This document shows, piece by piece, positions 36,741-49,621 of a stretch of 64,000 nt of DNA (positions within the stretch are counted from its first letter, which is position 1; each line of letters starts with the position of its first letter). Origin of the DNA: Coniella vitis (lineage: Eukaryota; Ascomycota; Sordariomycetes; Diaporthales; Schizoparmaceae); NCBI GenBank assembly GCA_011317545.1, contig WUJK01000003.1, positions 3,038,001 through 3,102,000 of the forward strand. The letters run 5' to 3'. Under the pieces are notes generated by a model that did not search any database, was not told the origin of the DNA, and saw nothing but the letters and a program-made list of their open reading frames with translations. The translations under genes and the position numbers were made by a program.

Positions 36741-39050
36741 CTGCCCGTCGCTCTTTTTTATCTGTTGTATTTGTCAGAGCAGGTAGCTGGTGCAGCATGG
36801 ACTGCACCCCGCTGTGCTGACAATCACTAGGTGCTGTACGATCACTCTGTCGATTGCGCGAGGCAACGATCTCTGACGGCGAGCTCCCACCGAAAAAGAT
36901 GCACATGCTCTAGCCTATCTGAGACGGGCGGTCGTCAGACACAGGGGAAGAAGATTGGCGAGCGAGCCACTCCACCGTCGAGAAAAGCTTGTGCCACGGG
37001 CACTACTTTGTACTATGTACTCCAGCTGAGCATGAGAATCTGACAGACAGCAGTCTTTTAATATTTTTTTGAGTAATGCTGAAGCAGCGAGCCAATTAAA
37101 CCCCCACGTTTCGCTCGTGCAAGTGCAGTGGGGAGAATCACCAGATTGCGGATACTATGTATTGTACGGGAGTCCCTCGTTCCGGCACCCTTGAATTTTG
37201 CCCAGAAGCCTGCCCTGTCGCAATGCCACCCACAATGGCTCACAAGTCAGCCTGGGTGTGGCTGATCGTTCGATGCCAGTAGGCTACAGGCCGCTCTAAG
37301 GTTCGAAGTGGGCGGGCGCGCTCAGTGTTGCATCGCGTCGAAATGCGGAAAAAGGCCCCAGGCGCATGCATGCAGCCAGTGCCCTGGAATTGGGGAAGAA
37401 CAGAGGACAAAGAAGCGTAAAACAGAAGTGCTGTTGCATTGCAGCAGACGCAAGACCCGGTCGTCGCTGAATCGAGCGAAAAACTGCAACAGAACAAGAC
37501 GCTGGAAAAGGGCCCCCAAATTCACGATGCACTAACGATTTCCTCAGCGTCACGAACCACTTCATACTGCGGGCTTGCGGCATAGCACCACCGATCCTGA
37601 ATCAATGAGTTTCTGTGCATGGGGAGAGCAAGAGGCAATAAGATTTGCAGTGCAGTGCAGTGCAGTGCCACCCTACATAGTATTGCAGCCAGTCACGGAT
37701 AATGACGGTGATCAGAGTGCGTACGATAAAGGAAGGGGAGGGGGGGTCCATCCTGTTTTCAGCGAACAGGGGATCGCAGATTCTTGATCATGGGGTTCGC
37801 AAAGGATGAAGCGACCTTAACCCGCTATTGTTCCCTCTCTCTCTGTGCCTGTCTGCCTCCTCCCAAGCGCGGTTGTTCATTGTCCAGCTCTGGCCTGACA
37901 AGCGTACTCTTAGCACTGGTAGCAGCCATCAGCGCGCCACGGACTCGGACATTTCTCAGAGACTATGAAACATGTGCCATTTTCCTACTATGTACAAGCC
38001 CAACAACCGCTGCCAGCTGTCTTTGGTGTGACGTGAGCGGCGTCTATCTGTCGTTGGTTGATGTACACACATATCGGTCTGATGTCATCAGAACGGGCTT
38101 TCTTCAAATGTGCCGCACGACACAGCATGTTGTTTTGGGATGGAAACATACTATCTAGTACGAGGATACTGTACTATGTAGCCAAGTAAGCAAGATTAGT
38201 TGTATGATAGTCAAACTGTTAAATCCGGCGTAGTACTACACACCTAGCCCCTTGTAAGTACTGGTTGCCAGCCCTCTTGCCTGTTATGGAAGCAGAATCT
38301 ACCTTTTTTTTTTTCTCTGGGTGCTCGTGTAGAGATGCAAAGGATGAGCACGCAATCAAGTGTGTTTTCCAGATTGGCTCTTGTCTTTGAGCCCAAGTCC
38401 GTTTTTTTTGCTTTTGTGTGTTTGTGAGGGACATTTACTGTGTACATAGTACTGTAAACCATACTCCACGCTTAATGGAGCAGGGCTCGGGCTCCACGGG
38501 AAAAGACGAGAGAAAAAGAAGAAGAAAAAAGTACCTGGTTTTCTTCAGCGATTTTCACAGTTGTATTCGTGGTGGAGAAGCTCAAAGTGGAATTATTACT
38601 TCCAATGGATATGTTCTATGTCAGACTTCCAGTACGTGGATACTTTCTTCGTACACGCGCAAGATGGGGGTACATAGTATTAGGTTTGGCAGGGATTTAC
38701 CACTTTTTTTCATGACAGGGGAAACCCCTCATGTAAATAAGAGTACTACTAAGTATGTACCCTTGTATGCTTCAGTTTCAGGGTACCGTGATTTTCTCCT
38801 AACCATGTACAACTGCTGCTACTACTGCTATGTATACTCTGTAATGTAACCTTCAGAGCAAAGCGAGCAAGCAAAGCGAATGCGCTGGCTGTTGCCTGAG
38901 GATCGCTGCTGTAATTGATTGTCATTATTACCTGTGTTATTGATTTTGTTGTTGTAAAATGGTGGAGTTGGCTCCGTAGTCTGCTACATAGTAGTTGCTT
39001 CTTACTGCCTTGTTACATTCTCGTTGCCTTGCCACTACATAGTACCTTGC

Positions 39051-39078
39051 ACTGCCCTGCCCTGCCCTGCCCTGCCTT
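39051..39078. repeat. (CTGCC)n tract
   Basis: Five CCTGC units. Confidence 0.85.
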
Positions 39079-40113
39079 GTCTCCAAAGTAACCTTGAAAC
39101 TTTGGAGAACCAACCCCCTTCCTTCCCTTTTTTTTTTCTTTTTTTTATATTTTTGTATTTTTCCCGCTTCTCTTTCTTTTCTAGTTGCACATGTAGCCCT
39201 GCATCGCGCTTATCTCGTCATGGATATGTGCGCTCTTCTCAGCCGACATAGCCGCGCAATGTTGCACAAAAAAAGATATTTTCTAGGCAGACATATTCAT
39301 CACTTGAAGAGAACAAGGGCATACAAGAAAGAAAAAAAAAGATAGTAACAATAGTCATCTTGAATCATTATCTTGTGTCTTTTTTTTTATTTTTAAACAG
39401 TCAAATTTATTCCCAAGAATGGCAAGTGCTACTGATCATTTCAAATGATTCTTGATATACATCGTAGTATCCTTGCGCGTGGGTAGCGGGGGGGGGAGGG
39501 GGAATGCTATCAAAGATCTATTCTTAGAATGATCTGATAAGGTTAATGCCTTGTTTTTTTCTTTTCTTTCATGCTCCGCTGGAGGAAGGAGACTGATGAT
39601 GGACAAAGGTTCTGATGAGGGCTACAAGTTAAGAGGAAGTTCTTTTTTAGTATTGAGGTAGTGTTTTCTAATTTCTAATGAATGAAGCTGTTGCTTAATC
39701 TTGTGAATGGCAGTAAATGGACCATAACTTATGAGGAAAAAAAAAAAAAAAAGACTGAAATGCTTGGAATTTGCAACAACGGGAAGGATTCTTCTTTCCA
39801 TGGACGAATGGTGAGGGACTGTCTGCACAATTCCATTCTCTTTTGCAAAACAAACATAACACCACCAACAATAACCAGCATCCGTCATCCAAACAAGGCA
39901 AGACCGTTCACACCACAATACACAACACCACCAGAATTGGGGCGGGGGGCGGGAGGGAATAGGGTATCTGTGGCCGTTCATGTACGTACATGATAGTACA
40001 GCCCAAAAGCTAAAAACGTCTGATCTAAATAAAGAAAAGGCGTTTTTCCGCGATTGAAGCCAGCCAGCGCCTCTTTTTGGCCGTAAGCGTGCCCGGGTGC
40101 CTTGGCAAGTGAG

Positions 40114-40114
<1 letters not shown>

Positions 40115-40151
<37 letters not shown>

Positions 40152-40160
40152 TTACTACTA
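40115..40160. repeat. (ACT)n microsatellite
   Basis: About fifteen ACT units with one ATT interruption, running into ACTATGCAC. Confidence 0.95.
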
Positions 40161-41594
40161 TGCACGAGCGACCAAGTACCTAGCTACCTACCTACCTAGT
40201 AAATCCTGAGCAACAGACCCCCGCCCTACACGTGTTCGCAACGTGACTAGGCTTGGAAAGCAAAGTCCAACGGTATGGCAAGCTACTTTTCTGCGTGGTG
40301 GCTATATAGTAAACTTATCTAGCTAGCAACTCCCTTTGTTTGTTGCTAAAGGTTCGCGAAGAGATACGTATAGTAAAGGGGGGGGGGAGAGGACTGAGAA
40401 GATATCAACAACACTCTAGCGCGATGCGGGCCGGGGCGCTTTACAGTGTGTCTGACAGTATTATTTCCAGATTTTCACTGTTTCTCGGAAGCACGGACAC
40501 ATACACACATAACAAAAAGTCTCGGCTTGTCAAGATTTCATCTGATTGATGGAATTTGGAGGCCGGCGGCGAAACTAGCTAGGCTTGCGAAAATGGGTTG
40601 ACTGATTTTGGGCAGCCTTTTTTTTTTTCTAACTGTTTTTTTTTTTCGCATAGGTTAAAAACAGTATTTTTTTTTTTTTTGGAAAAAAGAAAAAGGAAAT
40701 GAATGGCTGGTAAAATGCGCAGGCAGATTTCAATACGAAGGATTTCCCGTGCATGTGACGAAGGCTCGCGTGTATGTGTGGGCGTGTACTATAATATACT
40801 TAGTAGTCCAATGGCTCGTCTTGTTTTCTGCTTTGTGTAACCCTCAAAACGCAGGCCCCAACTCAACGCTGTGCCAAGGACGTGGATTGTTTGTTTTTGA
40901 AACCTTCCTCCGGTAGTTGAGGTTGACACTGACAATAGAACATTATGCAGAACGTCTGTAGTAGCTGTGAGACCGTCTTTTGTAAGTGTGTGTGTGTGTG
41001 TCCCCTAATCTGACATGCTTTTTCCCTCTTCTTCATGAATGGATTTATCCCCCTGGGCAGCTGTGTAGCTGAGAGAATGAAGACAAGTTCATTCTGCACA
41101 TAGTACATTGTCAAACAAGGAACACCAAGTGATATGTACTCAGCATAAAATGTAGATGAACATGCCCGTAGTCTGAATTTTGTAGCAGGACAGCAAACCA
41201 ATCTATGGGAATGTCCCGAAGGAGAAAAAGGCTGATTCAAGATTTTGCTGACCACAGAGAATCCATCCAGATTTTCGGTCATTTGTTGCTCAGAAAGATG
41301 ACTGACTGCTTTTACTGTGTACAGAGCTGCTCAGATACAAGATATCTACATCTGTATTAGATCTATAAGCTTGGCGCCCACAGGTGGTTTCTCACACATA
41401 CATCCTCTAATCTCGGAAAACGGCGCATCCGAAGCCAACAATACGTGAGATCCAGAAATGGGTGAGAGTAGGCAGGCGTGAGAATACCCTGTATATAGAA
41501 CAAAACGGCAGCAAACAACAAGAGAAAAGAAGGGGGAAAAAAGAAAGAGAAGGGGGGGGGCGGAGAATGTAAGACTTTTGATTAGTTGTAATAT

Positions 41595-41640
41595 CGCGAT
41601 GCGATGCGACGCGACGCAATGCGATGCGATGCGATGCAAT
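41595..41640. repeat. (GCGAT)n pentanucleotide tract
   Basis: About nine GCGAT units with GCGAC and GCAAT variants. Confidence 0.85.
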
Positions 41641-42007
41641 GGTGGCAGTGGTCTGTCAGACTTGTATGACACTGACAACTGACAAATAGTCAAGGGCACA
41701 AGAAGAAGGGGGGGGGGGAAAGCCAATAAAGGGGTGGGGACGAGCGAGGAGAGCAAAAGGCAAAAGACAAAAGGACTCTTTTCTGGCGAATGGCGAGTTG
41801 TGCGCTTACGGTTGGGTTGGGTCGAGTTGGCTGGTGTGCGTGTGTAACCGTGGGTTTGTGTGCGCCAAGTCAGGCTATACAGCCGTTCGGTTTCCACAGA
41901 CAAGACGCAGCAACGGGGCTGCTATTGTTGCTTTGTGTAACCACCCGGACCGGACCCTTGCTTACGTAGTAGCTGCTGGGGTACGACCGACTTTAGCCGC
42001 TGAAGGT

Positions 42008-42049
42008 GTACTATACTATACAGTACATAGTACATAGTATGCAGTACTC
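42008..42049. repeat. TACATAGTA cluster
   Basis: GTACTATACTATACAGTACA followed by two overlapping TACATAGTA copies and GCAGTAC. This is the densest single cluster of the dispersed motif. Confidence 0.85.
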
Positions 42050-44576
42050 CACAGCGGTGGTACATATCTTGTACTGTGTATAGAGTGACTGTACAGTGTA
42101 TATACTAGTGTGCGTCTTGGGGCACGTACTGTGTACTGTATCGTACTGACCCCACTTTGTGAGCAGGGTACTACAGTACGCGGCCATGGATACTTGGCAC
42201 TGCTACGGTGCTGCCTGTAACGGTGCCACTATGTACATAGCTAGAGTACCTGACCAACAGGGTACTTTGACATCCCAAAAGGTACGGTACTCGTGCTCCG
42301 TCCGGCCCTCGCTCGCTCACCTCGCCAGCTTCTCTGGTATATGAGTGCGTTGGGTAAAAGTACCAGGTGGACTGTGCCCCAGCTTCTCATGTACTCTGGT
42401 ATAAATGTCACGGTGACGATCGCCTCGTTTTATCGGCACCGAACTAGAGGTTCAAGTCATCCCAGTACCCAAGTGGTTAGACTATGTGCTCATCAGAGCG
42501 AACAGTCACGCTCGCTTTGATCTGCAACTGCAAGACGTGCACCAAGTGGATCTCAAGCGAGTGCAAGAAAGAGGGAGAAAATTTGTTAGTGTCACCGACA
42601 AGCAAAGAGAGCTGGGGCGTCCGTGCTGCATACTTGACGTAAATGTCACCATGGTCGAAGCAAAGCGGCCGCAACACATGAACAGCAAAAAGGGGGCCAA
42701 CCAGGCAAGTGCGGGCGGTGAATTGAGGCCAGGCCGTCGGTTTTGAGCAATCTGTCGATTGTGTCCATGCTACCATAGTCATTCGGTAGTCATAGTACCA
42801 CCTACCCCAACTTTCAAAGTTGCATTTCTCTCTTGTGCGACAAGTGCGCCGCGTGACCCGCCGCCGTGGTAAGCTGGCCGTGTTGGCCGCTGTCTGGCAG
42901 ATTGGTTGGTTGGCTGGTGGGTATGGCGTACGCTGATCTACTACTATGTACACCTTGGTACCTTGGTGCTTACTGGGTGTTTTTTTTTCTTCTTCTTTTT
43001 TCTTTCTTTCTTTTTTTGGTGCCTCTTCACAGCACGACATTGTTCTGTGCTCACACACATCTCTTTCATCTCGCCACTCTCTTGCAGGCGCGGGAGGGGC
43101 CCCCGCTGGCAGTGGCAGCGAAGGATCGTTGGCGTCGAGGGTCCTCCCGTCTGGGCCCGTTGTGCTAAGAGATATGCTTTGGAGATTGCGCGCCCCGAGC
43201 CCTACAAGGCTCTAGGCAACGCAAGGGACTTGGTTTGTGCACCCGGGTTTTGGCTGTACGTGGGAACCATCCATTTGTTCCGTTCCCAGAACTTTTGCCA
43301 TGGAGCTGTGTCTTGTCGTTTGCTGCATCAGTTGCCCTGTAGGTTTGCTTGGAAGCCGGCTACATAGTGTTCATGGCGTCTCCGGGAAGAGGAGTTGGCC
43401 AGCCAGCTGCACTTTCAAGGTTGTGCTCCAAGTACATCGTAGATCGGGACCGAAATGAAATCTCTCTTAATAAACTCGGGTGGCAGATTCGCTTGTAGAG
43501 CGGGTTTTCAGACAGGGCAACTCTGATGCAGCTGTTGGTCATTTGCATTGGATTTCTGTTTGTACCTGTACGATGCTACTCAACCACTGGACGGCACTGA
43601 TTAGCGACGTGTCCACGGGGAGAACAATGTAAGATGATTGGTTGACAAACGACAGCAGAATGGGGTCCTGGGGTTGACGGCAGCCGGTGCAGTCCACGCG
43701 GTGGGTTTTGCTTCGTCCTCTCTCTTTTGCTTTCTCTGTCTCTCTCTCTGTTCTTCGACCATACAAGCAGCCATGCAGCACAGCACATGCGCTGAGATAG
43801 GTGGAGGTGTGGACGTGGTCGAGGCAGCCAAACGACGCGATATGCCGGCTGTCGTTTGTTTTTTCGCCTTTTTCAGGGCCAGAATCCAATCTGCCTGCAA
43901 GAGTGGAATGAGTGATCTTGGGTCTTTTTTTTCTTTTTTTTTTTTCGTTTGCGTGAAGCGAGCGGTGGGCGGTCTCGCGACTGGTGGGCTTCGGGGGAGA
44001 TCCGAGGAGCGTGCTTGCCTGTTTTGTGAGTGCTATGTACGGAGCACAGCAGATACACGGTTCCGCGTACTGTACCAGGCACTGTACTTCCCAGGTTGTG
44101 TACTATGTAAGCATTTGCCAACAAGGGAAAGAGCCATGTACATAGCACTACAGTACTATGTAACATCCAACAGCGCAAGCAGGCACTGCCCATGTGGCAT
44201 TTCTGGGGGGTGAGGAGATATCTGGACGAGATTCGGAGACGTGCCCCTCTATCGTATGATGGTAGAGATTGGGAGCAGCGATAGGCCCTGGCCCACTGCT
44301 GCCACCACGCTGCATACGCTATCTCCAAGAAGTGCAACCCTCCGTTTCTGAGGGGTGTTGTGCTTTTGCTTGGCGACACCCAGCCCACTGGGGCAGCCGA
44401 AGCAGAAGCAGAAGCAGCCCTACGAAGACGCTGCAGACTTGACTGGACTGCCCTGCCACTGCTTTTTGCTTTTGCTGCTTGCTTTTTGCTGCTTGAGGCT
44501 TGCTGAAGCTGGAGGTTAGGTCGGGTGTCGCTGCTGTCTGGCACCGGTCAACTTTTTTTTTCTTCCATGTCTCTCT

Positions 44577-44610
44577 CTCACTCACTCACTCACTCACTCA
44601 CTCACTCACT
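44577..44610. repeat. (CTCA)n microsatellite
   Basis: Eight CTCA/CACT units, followed by CTCTCTCT and, at 44623-44641, a CTG tract. Confidence 0.95.
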
Positions 44611-47600
44611 CTCTCTCTGCTTGCTGCTGCTGCTGCTGCTTCGACTGTTCTTTTGCCGAGTTACAAAACCTCAAGCATCCAATCGACGGCAACAACACAT
44701 AATAGTACGGCGTGCCCCCGAGGGCTTGCATTCTAGCTATGTACCTAGGTACAGTGGCCGCCCTATTGCGAGGTACTGTAGGCCCTATTTGGAGACCTCT
44801 ACAGTGGCTTGGAGTGGGGGCTTCCAACGCTAATCTACGCCCTGTCAGGCCTGCATGCTTCCAAAGAAGTATTCTACTGCCCTGTACATTACTATGTAGT
44901 ATGCTTACGGCTGTCGTCCCTGCCGAGTGCAACAATCTTGTACGACACTGCGATGTACTTCAATCATGACCGCTGCCGGCGAGCAAGACAAGCACTACAT
45001 GCTGTAGGGCTGTGTCCGACCTTGCTGCTGCTGCTGCTGCTGCTGCTGATCTGGTCCACAGCTCGCTCCATGGCTCCTCCGCGTTTGGGCAAAGGCGCAC
45101 AAAAGCCGACCGGAAGCTGTCGCCTCCAGCGAGCCCTGAGGCCACGCCATGATGCCCTCCTGCTACCTGCTCCAGGGCACGCTCCCAGCATTTGTTCGTG
45201 GCAAAATGCGCCTGGCAGTGTCACCGCCGCCGTCATCGTCATCAGGACCATCATCGTCGCGCTTGGCCTGCCTGTGTAACCACACCAATGGGGGCCCAGT
45301 CACTCGGACCCTTGCACGGTCTGCTTCGATGCTATCGCAAGTACTGCTTACATATTGGCGTCATGCAGGCTGAGGTGCCTTGGGAAGATGCATAGGCTTC
45401 GGCGCAGATGAACGCCCTGAGAGCCGCCGCAATAGTACCAAATCGCTGCTGGCTGCCCTGCCATTTGTCCAAATCGCCCCCCCCCCCCTTTTTCACCTTT
45501 GGCCCCCAAGGCAATCCATGAGGGGTTCGACATGCAGCAGCATTTGGCAACCTGCTTGGCTTCCATAAGCGCCTCTCGATTCGCCGTCGAAGATTCCCCT
45601 CGCCTTCTGTTACACCAGCATCCTTTGGTGTGTGCTGGAGCATGTGGGCCTGAGACGAGACGGCCTGTTATGGCAACCCACCCTCTCCCGCTTAGCCTCT
45701 CGACAAGCCCTGGAATTTGTCATGATCATCTCCCCCCTACGGGCAGCAGTGTCGTTCTCGTCCTCGGCCTCCTCGCTTGCAACACAATGGACCCATGGTT
45801 GAGCTGCGCGGCCTGTGACAACCGTCGGTACCGAATAAGTTAAGGCGGCTTGCTAGCACGCCAACAATTATCCGAGGCGTAGCCGAAGAACAAAGAACAC
45901 AATGGATGTGAATCTGTACCGTTCCTCTTACGGCGTGACCATGCTCACCTTCTTGCCTTGTTTGGTGAGTCTCTCCTCTCCTCACCTAAGCACTAAACCC
46001 CATTCTCCGTGCGCCAGTCTTCTTCGCCCGCTCTTGGCGATTCCACGTTTTCTTCCCTCCCAAAGCCTCAGCTGCCCTCTTCCAAACCCTAGACTGCAGG
46101 CTGTCGACCGCAATTCCAGCCTGGGGATAAGATCAAGGCATATTGGGAGTGTGTGTTGGTGGTGGCCATGACATACTGCCCGCTCGTGTATGTGTGCGAC
46201 TCCAGTCAGAAAATGGCTATTTACGCCCTCGTAAGCTATCAGCCTCAGCCATCTTTTGGTGTGTGATGAATCCACGCGGGAACTGGAATCCGCCGTGATC
46301 AAAGCAGTATTACAGACTCAATTCGAATTTCAAATCAAGGCGTCAGGAAATCTTTGTCGAATAACGCGAAAGCAACCCCCCAAAGGCCCCCTCTTCCATT
46401 CTCCTCCTTAGCCTCCACACTCTGCTTCTCTCTCACCTTCTTACACACACACACTCTCTCTCTCTCTTCACACACACACACACACACTCTCCCTACAAAA
46501 CGTCATACACAATATGATGATTTTAATCTAAACATATCCATATTGATCCTGAATTGGACCTGAGTGACGCGGGTAAAACACCGTAAGAAGTAAGAAACAA
46601 AAAACATTGGCGTGCCAGCCAAATTGGACAGCCATCTTGATACCGGCCCCCCCGCGCCCCCTTACCCTGGGGGTCAGCTACACAGGCATGCGTTACATTA
46701 CCTGATACTAAGTACAAGTCAAGGCACAAACTTGCTCACCTACTACGCTCGCATGGTTTGGAATCCCGAGGTTTGCTCTTCTCATGTTTGTTTTTGGTGG
46801 GCTTGGCAGGTGCAAATTTGGGGGGGGGGGGGACGGTGTTTAGTTTCCCATCTTCTTTCCTTTCTCGTCCTTGCATTTCTTTGGCTTGACTTTGATTCCA
46901 TAGTTTCACATTATTCAGCCATGATAGATGAGTTCGCCTCACTGCACAGTAGTGTAAGTTCCCCCCCCCCAAAAAAGCCATCGCCCCTGAAAAGATGAGC
47001 CTGGTGAAAGGGTAGACAGAAATCGGGGGTTGTGGTATATCGAGATGGTAGACTCTGCATGGATGCAGGACAAAAGACTGTGTTTCAATTAGAGACCAAT
47101 ATTCAGAGGAGAGTGACTCGAGATATAAAGTATCCATTGATTTTACGTGATGGAGTTGAAATTGTTACATTTATACATATTTAAAACAATAACAATTATA
47201 CTCCCAAATTCTTTCCTCCTTCTCCTCTTGCTCAAAATCTTCAAAGTGTATTGGAATGTTTGCACTACGGAAAAATCCGATTCTCTATTCTTTTCAGGAT
47301 CTACTCTTTTGTTGTTACTTTTGTTTTTAATAGAATAGAATGCGGGTAACCATAATCACAACGCAGATCCGCGTCAACCATCTTCACATATCCTCAATCA
47401 CCACAAATCAACGCTCTTTTCAAACCACCATCTTCTCTCTAGCCCCTCATTCCTACGATGACCCTTCAGTTCCCCCCAAAACCATTTGTGGTTGCCGAGG
47501 GACTTGAGAAAAAGACCGTATATGCCGCAATTCGTTCACACTTGTAGAACCAATTATTTTTTTATATATTTTTTGGGCACACATGCATGCATATATATAC

Positions 47601-48094
47601 TATAGAATAGAACATGCAAGTAGATACTTTGTAGGCTTGACGGTCCCTGTTAAGACGTTGCCACTAATACTACTCATGCTAATTACTTCTGCTTCTGCTG
47701 CTTCGTTGTTGCTGTTTGCTGTTTGCTGTCGTCGTTATCGTGTTGACGTGGTCTACATACATGTGTACTTCTTACTGATACGAAATCTGCTTGCTTTTCG
47801 ACCTTCTATATGCGTACAGATACAGATACCAATTTGTGTACACACACACACACATAAAAAGGAGAAAAAACCACAGTCTAGATGTCCTCTTGGTCGGGAA
47901 ATGTATGTACAACACATAGCGCATATATGCATACAGAGAAGAATGCATCTCATCCAAAACTTTTCAACAAACACCCCCCACCTCCGGGCCCCTACGTCCA
48001 AAATCTTTCCTTGTCGCCCGGGATAGCCGATGTATGCGTGCGCTGAATGGAAATGGACAACAAATGCAGATGACAAATGCAAACAGCAAGCTGA

Positions 48095-48105
48095 ACAACA
48101 GCAAT

Positions 48106-48138
<33 letters not shown>
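48095..48138. repeat. (AACAGC)n tract
   Basis: AACAGC/AATAGC units, about seven copies. Confidence 0.85.
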
Positions 48139-48139
<1 letters not shown>

Positions 48140-49596
48140 CTACGGTAGCAACGCCTGCGATGCAAAGTAAGGAAAGGGGGTTTCCTCTTTGCCTTGCCCG
48201 AGCGTCACTAATTCCCACATTCATCCTCACACTGTCGCTGATGTACAAATCAATTGCATGGATAAGTCACGATGAGAGGGGGGAAATGGTTTCCAGTTCT
48301 TGCCCGAATTTGCTCGAGTAGCTGCTCAATACAAATGACATATCTTTCTGTTGTATTGAGGGCAAATTATACTAATCAAGACACCGGTAATCTTTTCTTC
48401 TCGTACAACTGCCCACCGCTCACTTACCTTGTGAAGTCCAGGAATCCATAGCATGGTCAGTCGTCTCCCATGAACCACAGGTACGTAGAATGTATGTCTA
48501 GATGCTAGGTACTGCCAACACTAAGACGAGTGTCTAGACAAGCTGTTGCATATTCATGCGTAACCAACAAATAGTGCTCAATGACCGGACAGCAGCATAG
48601 TGACAGTCCAAGTGTAATCTCCCCTGCATACGTACATACACGCAAACTACGTGTACACAGGTCCAACAAGAGCACATGTTCTAGACCAGCAATCTTGCTT
48701 GGTCGTTCAGGTTAGGCAGTCAGGCAGCCAGGCAACCAGTCAATCAGGAGGGTAAAGTGGTGGTGGGTCCGAAGATACGGAGCGTACTGTTTCCTAGACA
48801 TTCGGCCGCCGTCATCCTTCTGACCGACCGCTCTCGAGCATGTCGCGGACAAGATGTTACTCCTCAAATCCGTTGGGTGGCGATGCCCTCTTGTGCATTT
48901 CATGCCGTTTGTGAACACCCCACCGCTGACATGGCTCATATCGGACGTTCGATGATCAGGGCTTTGATGCATTCGGAACAGGTCGGCACGTTGTCTGCCC
49001 GGTGAAACTCCGCGGTCTGATCTCACGTCACCTGGTGACTGCTCCGGGATTGTCAAAGTCATTGCGATATATCCGTGGTACTTGGGAAGCAGAACGAGCA
49101 GAGCCATAGCCTTGCGCTGTTGCCGATTCCAGCTGCGGGCAAAACAGTCTCTCCCCTTGCAGCGACCCAGTAGCTCGAGACTCGTTTTCCCACCGTGTAC
49201 ATTGCGCAAGAAGTGGACATCGAGTCTGGCCAGGAGGATGTTAAAAGAGGATATCCACTCACCTGCTCCAAGATCACGCAAGGCCTCTTCTCCTCCTCCA
49301 CCGTTGGAATGTACTGACCCATGTGTCGAACGACCGCCCCTTGAGCTATGCAAGGCTCTGCAGACATGGAATTTCCCCCTGCAGTAGAACGGTATTGCCA
49401 TGAAAGCCAAAGTACTAACAGCAGAATATACGTGCGAGATAACAAGTGCATGATAGGATCGACTTCGAAACATCGAATACCATGCGCCACGGAGCTTTAC
49501 CGGCCCATTCATGCCGTCGAAATAGTCGTGGTGAAGCAGCATGATGCTGGCCCCAGACAGCAAGTGCCTTCCTTTTTTTTTTTGTTGTTGTTGGTG

Positions 49597-49621
49597 GTGT
49601 GTGTGTGTGTGTGTGTGTGTT
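49597..49621. repeat. (GT)n microsatellite
   Basis: Twelve GT units preceded by poly-T and a GTT tract. Confidence 0.95.

Larger units (their letters stand above)
30176..37000. promoter_or_regulatory. Desert upstream of CON7-like gene, motif-rich proximal part
   Basis: No gene is supported. The longest open frame (263 codons, 32000-32791, plus) has no recognisable domain. The stretch must contain the CON7-like promoter. It carries many TACTATGTA/TACATAGTA copies (about 30607, 30678, 30885, 32181, 34462, 36169-36185, 36469, 36613, 36721-36740), a GCAGAGAC minisatellite and a G-rich four-run motif. Confidence 0.5.
37001..45000. other. Desert, central part
   Basis: No gene is supported on either strand. 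TACTATGTA/TACATAGTA copies continue (about 37011, 37154, 37675, 37988, 38172, 38442, 38672, 38988, 39036, 42020-42040, 42941, 44101, 44155, 44890). Several microsatellites are present (ACT, GCGAT, CTCA, CTG). TACCTAGGTA, another palindrome, appears near 44749. Confidence 0.5.

Noticed and set aside
42440..42540. Possible tRNA: a B-box-like GGTTCAAGTCA near 42449 and an A-box-like TACCCAAGTGG just after it
   Set aside because: The order is wrong (B-box before A-box), both boxes have mismatches and no cloverleaf could be drawn.
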